From: Acidimicrobiales bacterium
GTDB taxonomy: Bacteria; Actinomycetota; Acidimicrobiia; Acidimicrobiales; Poriferisodaliceae
Length of the DNA stretch: 6,570 nt
Direction: 5' to 3'
Assembly: GCA_020631315.1 (NCBI GenBank)
Contig: JAHDHM010000214.1
Span: 1 to 6,570, forward strand
The translations under genes and the position numbers were made by a program. Shown in pieces: positions 1 to 6,085 of this stretch. Under the pieces are notes generated by a model. It searched no databases and was not told the origin of the DNA. It saw nothing but the letters and a program-made list of their open reading frames with translations. The first letter of the stretch is position 1. Each line of letters begins with the position of its first letter.

Positions 1-361
1 CGAGCATCTGCGGCAGGAGGATGTTCTCTCGCGCCGACAGCGTCGGCACGAGGTTGAAGGCCTGGAAGATGAAGCCGACGTTGTCGCGGCGCATCAGGGT
101 GAGCTGACGGCGTGACAGACCGCTGAGCTCGGTCTGGTCTATGAAGACCTCACCCGAGGTGAGTTGATCGAGGCCGGCCATGCAGTGCATGAGGGTCGAC
201 TTGCCCGAACCCGAGGGGCCCATGACGGCGGTGAACTGGCCCTGGTGGAAGTCGACGGTCACGCCGTCGAGGGCGCGGACCTCGGTGTCGTCCTTGCCGT
301 AGGTCTTGACGGCGTTGACCGCGCGGGCGGCGACCGCGGTCGTCGGGGAGGTGAGTGTCAC
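1..361 (-). CDS. ABC transporter ATP-binding protein, MacB/LolD-like (partial, C-terminus off the left edge)
   Basis: This is the nucleotide-binding subunit of an ABC transporter. It would hydrolyse ATP at the inner face of the membrane to drive a separate FtsX-like permease. The visible 120 residues carry an A-loop Tyr (Y21, in TYGKDDTEVRALDGV), Walker A GPSGSGKST (48-56), and a Q-loop region with Q100 in FIFQAFNLVPTLSARENI. These motifs are typical of the MacB/LolD/FtsE-like exporter group. The signature motif, Walker B and H-loop lie outside the window. The GTG start at 361 is chosen because AGGAG sits 6 nt upstream (368-372) and no better start is seen. The gene follows the response regulator on the same strand after 138 bp, so it is probably part of its regulon, either by readthrough or from its own promoter. 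The substrate cannot be read from this piece; antibiotic or peptide efflux and lipoprotein release are both possible. The family call is secure; the exact role is inference. Confidence 0.93.
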   Translation of the reverse strand, partial: MTLTSPTTAVAARAVNAVKTYGKDDTEVRALDGVTVDFHQGQFTAVMGPSGSGKSTLMHCMAGLDQLTSGEVFIDQTELSGLSRRQLTLMRRDNVGFIFQAFNLVPTLSARENILLPQML

Positions 362-367
362 TTGAGA

Positions 368-373
368 CTCCTG
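368..373 (-). promoter_or_regulatory. Ribosome binding site of the ABC ATPase gene
   Basis: CAGGAG on the minus strand lies 6 nt before the GTG at 361. It decides the start, since GTG alone would be ambiguous. It also contrasts with the kinase and cyclase genes, which have no such site. Confidence 0.75.
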
Positions 374-389
374 TTGATCGATGTCACCG

Positions 390-395
390 ACGGTA
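390..395 (-). promoter_or_regulatory. Possible -10 box upstream of the ABC ATPase gene
   Basis: TACCGT (TANNNT type) lies on the minus strand 28 nt upstream of the GTG start, leaving room for a short leader that includes the AGGAG site. The same hexamer occurs before the proposed kinase start. No convincing -35 element is seen at 16-19 bp spacing, so this rests on the -10 match and its position alone. It would let the transporter be expressed separately from the kinase-regulator pair. Confidence 0.25.
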
Positions 396-486
396 CGAGA
401 ACGGTGTCACGACCGGCATCGGCCAAACGTCGGATTACGGGTCGGCCGATGGGTGGAGCCGTGTTGGATCGAGCCGTCCCGGCCGC

Positions 487-499
487 GCCGAGCCTCGGC
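487..499 (-). terminator. Short hairpin directly after the response regulator stop codon
   Basis: GCCGA and TCGGC (arms 495-499 and 487-491) can pair around a 3-nt loop immediately after the TGA at 502-500. The stem is only 5 bp and no T-run follows. At most it is a weak terminator or attenuator between the regulator and the ABC ATPase gene; it may also be chance in GC-rich DNA. Confidence 0.22.
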
Positions 500-1165
500 T
501 CAGTCGTGGCCGCCGACGGTGACGAGCCCGTGCTCGTAGGCGAACACCACGGCCTGTACCCGGTCGCGCAGGCCGAGTTTCATCAGGATCCGACCCAGAT
601 GGGACTTGACCGTCGTCTCGCTGACGAACAGTTCCTCGGCGATCTCTGCGTTCGAGCGGCCGCGAGCGAGGCACAGCAGCACCTCCATCTCGCGTTCGGT
701 CAGTTCGGCCAGCTCGGGGGGTGGTGCCGCCGGCGCCGGCTCGGTGAGGTAGTGCTCGATGAGCCGTCGGGTCACTCGCGGGGCCAGGAGCGCGGCACCT
801 TCGTGGACGACCTTGACGGCGTGGACCAGCTCCTCCGGCGGTGCGTCCTTGAGGAGGAAGCCGCTCGCGCCGTTGCGCAGCGCCGTGTCGACGTACTCGT
901 CGAGATCGAAGGTGGTCACGACGAGTACCCGTGTCTCGGGGTACCGCTCGGCGATGGTCTTCGTGGCCTCCAGGCCGTCGACGCCGGGCATGCGGATGTC
1001 CATGACCACGACGTCGGGCCGTAGGCGCTCGACCGCGTCGATCGCTGCGGCGCCATCGGCCACCTCGCCCACGACCTCCAGGCCAGGCTCACCGCCCAGG
1101 ATGAGGGCGAAACCGGTGCGCACCAGCTGCTGGTCGTCGGCGATGACGATGCTGATGCCGCTCAT
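500..1165 (-). CDS. NarL/FixJ-family two-component response regulator
   Basis: This is a cytoplasmic DNA-binding regulator of 221 residues, a normal length for the family. The receiver domain covers about 4-120, with the acidic pair D10/D11, phospho-acceptor D56 (in DVVVMDIRMP), the switch Thr T84 and the invariant Lys K106 (in GFLLKDAPP). A proline/alanine-rich linker (about 142-151) leads to a LuxR-type helix-turn-helix at about 154-216, with LTEREMEVL and the recognition part AEIAEELFVSETTVKSHL. The ATG at 1165 is chosen over an in-frame ATG at 1207 because the shorter protein begins right at the receiver strand, AGGAG lies 8 nt upstream, and the start overlaps the kinase stop as ATGA. The upstream kinase is its evident partner, and the downstream ABC ATPase gene is a likely target. 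All receiver residues needed for phosphorylation are present. The signal and regulon are not readable here. Confidence 0.96.
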   Translation of the reverse strand: MSGISIVIADDQQLVRTGFALILGGEPGLEVVGEVADGAAAIDAVERLRPDVVVMDIRMPGVDGLEATKTIAERYPETRVLVVTTFDLDEYVDTALRNGASGFLLKDAPPEELVHAVKVVHEGAALLAPRVTRRLIEHYLTEPAPAAPPPELAELTEREMEVLLCLARGRSNAEIAEELFVSETTVKSHLGRILMKLGLRDRVQAVVFAYEHGLVTVGGHD

Positions 1166-2331
1166 GCGTTCGTCTCCTGTAGGGGCAGTCGAGCTCTGAC
1201 CATCCATCCGCCTCCCACTCGCGGTCCGGCGTGCAGTGTCCCGTCGAAGAGACCGACGCGCTCACGGATGCCGACGAGGCCGTGCCCGGGTTCGCTGCGG
1301 TCAGCTGCGGCGCCGCGTCCGTCGTCGGTGACCTCGATGCGGATGCCATCGTCGTCCACGCCGATGCTGACGGCGGCGCGTGCGGTGCCGGCGTGCTTGA
1401 GGACGTTCGTGAGCGACTCCTGCACGATGCGGTAGGTGGAGAGCGCCACGGTGGAGGCGAGCTCGGTGTCGTCGGGGACGTCGAGGGTGAGCTCGACGTC
1501 CAGGCCTGCGGCGTCGAAGTCGTCGATGAGTGCGGTGAGGTCGGTGAGACCGGGTTGCGGTGCCCGCGGGGCGTCCTCGTCATCGGCGCGGATGCGGCCG
1601 AGCAGATGCCGCATCTCGGCCAAGGTGGCTCGACCGGTGTCCTCGATCGTCTTGATCCGGTCGGAGCGTTCGTCGCCGTCACGTTCGAGGTCGCGTCGGG
1701 CGGCGCCTGCGTGGATCACCATGACGCTCAGCGAGTGGGCCACCACGTCGTGGAGTTCTCGTGCGATCCGGTTGCGCTCGCGGCGTGCGGCCCGTTCCTC
1801 GGCGTCAGCACGGTCGGCTTCGAGGCGTCGGGCCCGTTCTTCGAGCGCGGCCATGTGCTCTCGGCGACCTCGAACCCAATCGCCGAGCAGCCACGCGGTG
1901 CCGAACACCACGTAGTTCGACGCGACCACGACGACGGTCTCGAGGCCGTCGAACGTCGCGGCGATGGAGACGAGGATCGCCACGAAACTGATCGCCAACG
2001 AGATCAGCGAGTCCGTCCGAGAGGCATACGCGGCGACCGTGTAGAGCGCGATGAGCACCCCGAAGATCGCGAACGAGGTCGAGTAGTTCGCGATCGAGGC
2101 GAACATGATCGACATGCCCGTCACGGCGATCACCACGGTCGGCCACCGACGGCGGACGGCCAGCGGAAACACCTGCCCGGCCTGGAAGACCCAGAACCAC
2201 ACGTCGACAGCTCGGTAGCCGTTCGCGACGGCGTTGCTCACGTCGTCGTCGATGACGACGGAGGCCACGGCCATCGCCGACAGGATCACGACGATGCCGA
2301 GATCGAAGAGGGCGGAGCGGTGGCGCAGCAT
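1162..2331 (-). CDS. DesK/NarL-type sensor histidine kinase (HisKA_3 family)
   Basis: This is a membrane sensor kinase of 389 residues that would autophosphorylate and pass phosphate to the regulator encoded next to it. The N-terminal half holds about five or six hydrophobic segments (roughly 8-27, 43-58, 65-82, 86-103, 108-127 and 133-150) with short loops and no large extracellular domain, so sensing is probably within or near the membrane. A charged, probably coiled-coil stretch (about 155-185) leads to the dimerisation/phosphoacceptor motif ERNRIARELHDVVAHSLSVM, with H194. The ATP-binding domain shows N309 in QESLTNVLKHAG, the DDGRG box (336-340) and GHGLVGIRERVG (349-360). The TGA overlaps the regulator ATG, implying translational coupling. 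An ATG at 2421 would add 30 residues, but that stretch is Arg-rich, has visibly lower third-position GC and rarer codons (CTA, AGG, GGA), and contains an inverted repeat. The ATG at 2331 has TACCGT 8 nt upstream, which suits a leaderless mRNA. The function is firm; the start is moderately sure. Confidence 0.94.
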   Translation of the reverse strand: MLRHRSALFDLGIVVILSAMAVASVVIDDDVSNAVANGYRAVDVWFWVFQAGQVFPLAVRRRWPTVVIAVTGMSIMFASIANYSTSFAIFGVLIALYTVAAYASRTDSLISLAISFVAILVSIAATFDGLETVVVVASNYVVFGTAWLLGDWVRGRREHMAALEERARRLEADRADAEERAARRERNRIARELHDVVAHSLSVMVIHAGAARRDLERDGDERSDRIKTIEDTGRATLAEMRHLLGRIRADDEDAPRAPQPGLTDLTALIDDFDAAGLDVELTLDVPDDTELASTVALSTYRIVQESLTNVLKHAGTARAAVSIGVDDDGIRIEVTDDGRGAAADRSEPGHGLVGIRERVGLFDGTLHAGPRVGGGWMVRARLPLQETNA

Positions 2332-2339
2332 CGGGTTCG

Positions 2340-2345
2340 ACGGTA
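2340..2345 (-). promoter_or_regulatory. Putative -10 box for a leaderless histidine kinase transcript
   Basis: TACCGT on the minus strand ends 8 nt before the ATG at 2331. This spacing places transcription start at or next to the start codon, the known layout of leaderless genes in actinobacteria. No good -35 element is seen, and the spacer is partly filled by the 2348-2357 repeat arm. Confidence 0.45.
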
Positions 2346-2347
2346 GC

Positions 2348-2395
2348 GACAGGGCCCTGCGCCGGCGTCCTCCGAAGGTCGGAACGGGCCCTGTC
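2348..2395. repeat. Perfect 10-bp inverted repeat with GGGCCC cores (candidate operator)
   Basis: GACAGGGCCC (2348-2357) and GGGCCCTGTC (2386-2395) are exact reverse complements separated by 28 bp. The left site is itself a 10-bp palindrome, CAGGGCCCTG (2350-2359). The right site keeps the GGGCCCTG core. The two GGGCCC centres are 34 bp apart, about three helical turns. The left arm lies just upstream of the kinase -10 box, and the -35 position falls between the arms, so a bound protein would contact the promoter. An operator for the adjacent LuxR-type regulator is an inference; chance in GC-rich DNA is the alternative. Confidence 0.5.
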
Positions 2396-2480
2396 CGTCC
2401 GTCGAGTTCGGATCGGGTCATCTGGTGGGAGGAGTTGGGCAATCGTCCGATCAGAGGAGGCTCGATTTCCCGACGACCCG

Positions 2481-2486
2481 TACACT
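2481..2486 (+). promoter_or_regulatory. Putative -10 box for a leaderless cyclase transcript
   Basis: TACACT (TANNNT) ends 7 nt before the ATG at 2494, so transcription would begin at or within a base or two of the A of the start codon. There is no Shine-Dalgarno sequence at this start, consistent with a leaderless message. The box also argues against the earlier in-frame GTG at 2425. No clear -35 hexamer is visible about 17 bp upstream. Confidence 0.6.
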
Positions 2487-2493
2487 GGACGAC

Positions 2494-5400
2494 ATGTCCG
2501 CGTGTCCGTCGTGTGGAAGCCCGGTTGCCGAATCGGCGCGCTTCTGCTCGAACTGTGGACACCTCCTGGTGCTGTCCGAGGAGCGGCGGATCGTCACCGT
2601 GTTGTTCGCCGATCTGGTGGGCTTCACGGGCCTCTCCGAGGACCAGGACCCCGAGATCGTCAAACACCTCATCGATCGGTGTTTCGAGCGGCTCGTCTCC
2701 GACATCACCTCGTTCGGTGGCACCGTCGACAAGATCATCGGTGATGGCATCGTCGCCCTGTTCGGTGCGCCCACCGCCCACGAGGACGACCCGGAACGTG
2801 CGGTTCGGGCCGCACTGCGCATGCAGCGCAGCCTCGCCGACGTCACCAAGGACGTCGCCTTCGACGTCCGGATGCGCGTGGGCATCAACACCGGTGAGGT
2901 GTTGGTCGGCGCCATCAGCGCGGGTGGTGACTACACCGCCATGGGCGACACGGTGAACCTGGCGTCCCGGCTCGAAGGTCTGGCCGCTCCCGGCGAGATC
3001 CTCGTCGGACCGACCACCCGCCATGCCACGCTCAACGCGATCGAGTACGAGCACCGCGGGCCGACGTCGATCCGCGGGCGTGACGACGCCACCGACCTCT
3101 ATGTGGCAATCGGCGAGCTCGCCCCTCCCGGCCGCCAGCGGCGTGGTTTCCAGGCACCGATGATCGGTCGCAACGCAGAGCTCCTGCAGCTGCAGACGGC
3201 GATCGACACGTCGGTCACCCGCCGTCGTGCTCATCTGCTGTTGCTGCTCGGTGACGGTGGCATGGGCAAGAGCCGCCTCGCCGAAGAGGTCGCTTCCGCA
3301 GCGGAAGCCGATCACGACGCACTGGTGCTCGAAGGCCGTGTGTTGCCCTACGGCGAGACCAACCCGTACCGGCCCATCGCCGAAGCGTTGGCCACCGCGT
3401 TCGAGGTGCCGGCCACCGATTCCGAGGACGCGGCGTCCGAACGCATCACCAAGGCCGTTGCTCGCCTGCTCGACGTCACTCCCGAAGACGAAGCCGTGGT
3501 GCGGATCGTCCGGGTGGTGCTCCACATCATGGGGTACGACAGCGGGCTCGGTTCGCTCGACCCGACACGTCGTCGTGAAGAGGTGCAGGTCGGCATCCGC
3601 ATGTTGTTCGACGCTGCCGTGCAGCGTCGACCGATCGTGCTCACGCTCGGCGACGTCAACTGGGCCGACGAACTGCTGCTGTCGCTGCTCGAGTCGCTGA
3701 TCACTGCGCTGGCGAACCAGCCGCTCATCGTGATCGCCACAGCTCGATGGGCTGTCGACGAAGAGCGCTGGGTCGTGCCGCCCGGTCGCCACAACACGAC
3801 GGTGCTCAACCTCGATTCACTCGACCGGTCGGCCTCGGCCCGTCTCGTCCGCCATCTTCTCGGCGTCGACGTCTCGGACCAGCTCACCGATGCGTTGTTC
3901 GCCCGCAGTGGTGGCAACCCGTTCTTCCTCGAGGAGCTGACGTCGCTGCTGCGTGACGCAGGAGCGGGCGCCGACACCCGCCCCGACCTCGTCGGACGTC
4001 TCGGCGAGTTGCCGGACACCCTGCGCGGGCTCGTGTCGGCTCGTCTGGACGCGCTCAGCAAGCAAGAGCGCGACATGGTGGACGATGCCGCGGTCATCGG
4101 CCGCTCGGGCCCGATCTACGGCCTGCTGATCATGGGCGAGGTCGCCGGTGCCGACTCGCCGGAACAGATCTTCCGGCAGCTGGTCTCGAAGGAGATCCTC
4201 ACCACCGAAGGTGATCGCTACACGTTCCGCTCCGACCTCGTCCGCGACATCGCCTACAACACCCAGACCAAGACCGACCGGGCCATGACCCATCTGCGGA
4301 TCGGTCAGTACCTGGCAGACCGCTACGACGGCGCCGACCGCACCGAGGTCTCGCCGGGCATCATCGCTCGACACTTCGCGGCGGTGGCCGAGATCCGTCG
4401 CCAGCTCGGCCCGGTGGACGGCATCCCCGAGGACATCGTCGGCCAGGCGCTGACGTGGCTCACCGAAGCTGGTCGTGACGCCGAGTCGTCGTCGTCGCAT
4501 CTGGCGGCCGGGAAGTTCTTCGCACAGGCGCTCGAGCTGATCGACGGCGACGACGCCCGCCTCGTCGAGGTCGCCCTCGGTCGCGCCCGTGCCCGTCTCG
4601 GCCTCAGGGAGCTGGAGGGAGCGCTCGAGGACGCCGACCACGCGCGCCGGGTCGCGTTCGTTCGTGGCGACGACGCCGGGCTCGCCTCGGCGCTGATGAT
4701 GAAGGGCGAGATCGAAGCCGCGCAGGGCGACCGGGACGAGGCGCACCGACATCTCTCCGCCGCGCTGCGTCGTTGGCAGGAGCTGGGCGACGTCGCCGGC
4801 ACCGCAGAAGCACACCGGCTGCGCGGCATGGCGTCGCTGATGGCCGGCGACCGCGACAACGCAGTGGTCGACTTCAACGACGCTCTCGAGCTGTTCGTGG
4901 CGCTCGACGACTCCACCGGTGAGGCGTGGTGCCAACAGAACCTCGCCTGGGTGGCTTTCGAGACCGGCAACACCGTCGTCGCCCGGCAGCGGCTGGATCG
5001 TGCCATCGAGATCTTCGCCCGCAACGACGACGCCGGTGGTCTCGGCTGGGCGCTCGGGCTCGCTGCGTTCCTCCACTTCCACGAGGGTGACAGCGAAGAG
5101 GCCCTCTCGATCGCCGAGCTCGTCTACGAGGAGGCCGTGCGCCGCGGTGATCGCTTCGGCGAACCGATGATGCAGTTGCTGCTCGCCAGCATCAGTCTCT
5201 GGGCCGGCCGCTGCCGCGAGGCCGTCGATCGGGCAGAGAGCTCCCTGCGCGTCTTCCGTGACATCGATTCGGACTTCGGTGTCATCCAGGCGCTCGGCAC
5301 GTTGTGTCGAGCGAACGCAGCGCTCGGCCAGTTCGCCGAGAGTCGCGCCGCGTTGGCAGAGGCCGCCGAACTCGCTGACATCGACGGACGCAACAGCATC

Positions 5401-6027
5401 GACTTCGTCCGCATGGTCGAGGCCGGCGCCGCCACCCAGGTCGGCGATGCAGCCCGTGCGGTCACGCTCCTCGAGTCGATTCGCACCGTGCCCAGTGATC
5501 CGCGGACGCTCGGCGCCGTCGACATCACCGTGACCCACGCGCTCGCCATGCTCCAGCAGGGCGACGTCGACGCCGCTCGTCGTATCGCCGAAGGTGCGGT
5601 GGGTGCCGACGTCGACGGCACCTACCTGGCGAGCACGATGGCGTTGATCCAGGTGACGTCCGGTGCCTGCGACGACGCACTGTCGACCGCGTCGGCCGTC
5701 GTCGACTCACCGAAGGCGACCTACCTCGACCGCCGGTCGGCGATGCTCGCGATCGCGCTGGCGCACACCCGTCGAGGCGACACCGAGTCGGCGGTCACCG
5801 CGTTCGATGCGGCAGTCGAGATGATCGACGACACCGAGAGCCGCCTGTCGCAAGCGGTGGTCCGCCTCGCACGTGCCATGGCGTACAGAGCGCTGGGCCA
5901 CGCCGATGCCGGCCGCATGGAGGATCGAGTCGCCCGTTCGCTCGACTCACTCGAGGTCGACCTCGAGGGCTGGCGGGTCGTGTTCGCGGCAGCGGTCGAG
6001 CCGCTGCCGACCGTCTCCAGCTCCTGA
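2494..6027 (+). CDS. Zinc ribbon, class IIIb adenylate cyclase, STAND-type ATPase and TPR protein
   Basis: This large, probably cytoplasmic protein of 1177 residues has no signal peptide or membrane segment. It starts with a zinc ribbon (C4, C7, C18, C21). The cyclase domain (about 31-205) has metal ligands D40 (VLFADLVGFT) and D84 (KIIGDGIVALFG), adenine-selecting K80 and T148, and transition-state N155 and R159 (MGDTVNLASRLEG). Thr at 148 instead of Asp marks class IIIb, the soluble-cyclase-like group in which some members respond to bicarbonate. An AAA_16/STAND NTPase (about 222-490) follows, with Walker A GDGGMGKS (253-260), a Walker B-like LTLGDVNWAD (383-392) and GGNPFFLEEL (473-482). 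From about 650 to 1150 are TPR-like helix pairs, for example around 771-803 and 810-843. The expected product is cAMP, with output gated by ATPase and TPR contacts. The architecture recalls mammalian soluble adenylyl cyclase and mycobacterial cyclase-ATPase proteins. ATG 2494 is chosen because the zinc ribbon begins there and TACACT lies 7 nt upstream. Ligand and partners are unknown. Confidence 0.93.
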   Translation: MSACPSCGSPVAESARFCSNCGHLLVLSEERRIVTVLFADLVGFTGLSEDQDPEIVKHLIDRCFERLVSDITSFGGTVDKIIGDGIVALFGAPTAHEDDPERAVRAALRMQRSLADVTKDVAFDVRMRVGINTGEVLVGAISAGGDYTAMGDTVNLASRLEGLAAPGEILVGPTTRHATLNAIEYEHRGPTSIRGRDDATDLYVAIGELAPPGRQRRGFQAPMIGRNAELLQLQTAIDTSVTRRRAHLLLLLGDGGMGKSRLAEEVASAAEADHDALVLEGRVLPYGETNPYRPIAEALATAFEVPATDSEDAASERITKAVARLLDVTPEDEAVVRIVRVVLHIMGYDSGLGSLDPTRRREEVQVGIRMLFDAAVQRRPIVLTLGDVNWADELLLSLLESLITALANQPLIVIATARWAVDEERWVVPPGRHNTTVLNLDSLDRSASARLVRHLLGVDVSDQLTDALFARSGGNPFFLEELTSLLRDAGAGADTRPDLVGRLGELPDTLRGLVSARLDALSKQERDMVDDAAVIGRSGPIYGLLIMGEVAGADSPEQIFRQLVSKEILTTEGDRYTFRSDLVRDIAYNTQTKTDRAMTHLRIGQYLADRYDGADRTEVSPGIIARHFAAVAEIRRQLGPVDGIPEDIVGQALTWLTEAGRDAESSSSHLAAGKFFAQALELIDGDDARLVEVALGRARARLGLRELEGALEDADHARRVAFVRGDDAGLASALMMKGEIEAAQGDRDEAHRHLSAALRRWQELGDVAGTAEAHRLRGMASLMAGDRDNAVVDFNDALELFVALDDSTGEAWCQQNLAWVAFETGNTVVARQRLDRAIEIFARNDDAGGLGWALGLAAFLHFHEGDSEEALSIAELVYEEAVRRGDRFGEPMMQLLLASISLWAGRCREAVDRAESSLRVFRDIDSDFGVIQALGTLCRANAALGQFAESRAALAEAAELADIDGRNSIDFVRMVEAGAATQVGDAARAVTLLESIRTVPSDPRTLGAVDITVTHALAMLQQGDVDAARRIAEGAVGADVDGTYLASTMALIQVTSGACDDALSTASAVVDSPKATYLDRRSAMLAIALAHTRRGDTESAVTAFDAAVEMIDDTESRLSQAVVRLARAMAYRALGHADAGRMEDRVARSLDSLEVDLEGWRVVFAAAVEPLPTVSSS

Positions 6028-6034
6028 TCCCAGA

Positions 6035-6051
6035 CGGCACGTCGAGTGCCG
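6035..6051 (+). terminator. Hairpin after the cyclase stop codon, possible terminator
   Basis: CGGCAC (6035-6040) and GTGCCG (6046-6051) form a perfect 6-bp stem with a 5-nt loop, starting 8 bases after the TGA. There is no T-run, so it is not a classic intrinsic terminator, although high-GC genomes often use stems without one. If it works, the dehydrogenase needs its own promoter. Confidence 0.42.
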
Positions 6052-6085
6052 ACACGGATGCCGCCGGTGTGGTTGGCTGTCGCCC

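Larger units (their letters stand above)
2332..2493. promoter_or_regulatory. Divergent intergenic control region between kinase operon and cyclase gene
   Basis: These 162 bp separate the proposed start codons of two divergently transcribed genes. They contain a -10-like box for each direction close to the start codon, and a perfect inverted repeat nearer the kinase. There is no usable Shine-Dalgarno site for either chosen start. The assignment depends on the kinase starting at 2331 and the cyclase at 2494. If the kinase starts at 2421, the region shrinks to 72 bp and the repeat becomes coding. Confidence 0.6.

Noticed and set aside
351..412. GTG/CAC and TGTCAC repeats near the ABC ATPase start, considered as a CRP-type cAMP receptor site.
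   Set aside because: The half-sites are not at the spacing expected of a CRP box (GTG-N8-CAC), so a link to the cyclase cannot be supported.
164..1024. A 286-residue plus-strand open frame across the ABC ATPase and response regulator genes.
   Set aside because: It is antisense to two genes with intact Walker A, receiver and helix-turn-helix motifs, and has no motif of its own.
2348..2395. The GGGCCC inverted repeat read as a bidirectional terminator.
   Set aside because: It lies between divergent, not convergent, genes, its loop would be 28 nt, and no T-run follows on either strand; an operator is more sensible.
2453..2460. A strong Shine-Dalgarno-like AGAGGAGG on the plus strand in the divergent region.
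   Set aside because: No ATG, GTG or TTG follows at 4-12 nt, and the next good start is 33 nt away and lies after a -10 box, so it is probably fortuitous.
2425..2493. An upstream in-frame GTG start for the cyclase protein adding 23 residues.
   Set aside because: The added residues resemble no domain, the region contains the TACACT box, and the zinc ribbon begins exactly at the ATG at 2494.
1162..3792. A very long open frame on the minus strand continuing upstream of the kinase through the cyclase gene.
   Set aside because: Only the part up to 2331 encodes kinase domains. The rest is antisense to the cyclase and ATPase domains and shows no recognisable protein motif; such open frames are common opposite GC-rich genes.
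3817..5538. A 573-residue open frame on the minus strand inside the cyclase-TPR gene.
   Set aside because: It is rich in His, Arg, Gly and Glu with no motif, and lies fully antisense to a gene with clear domains; a shadow of GC-biased codons.
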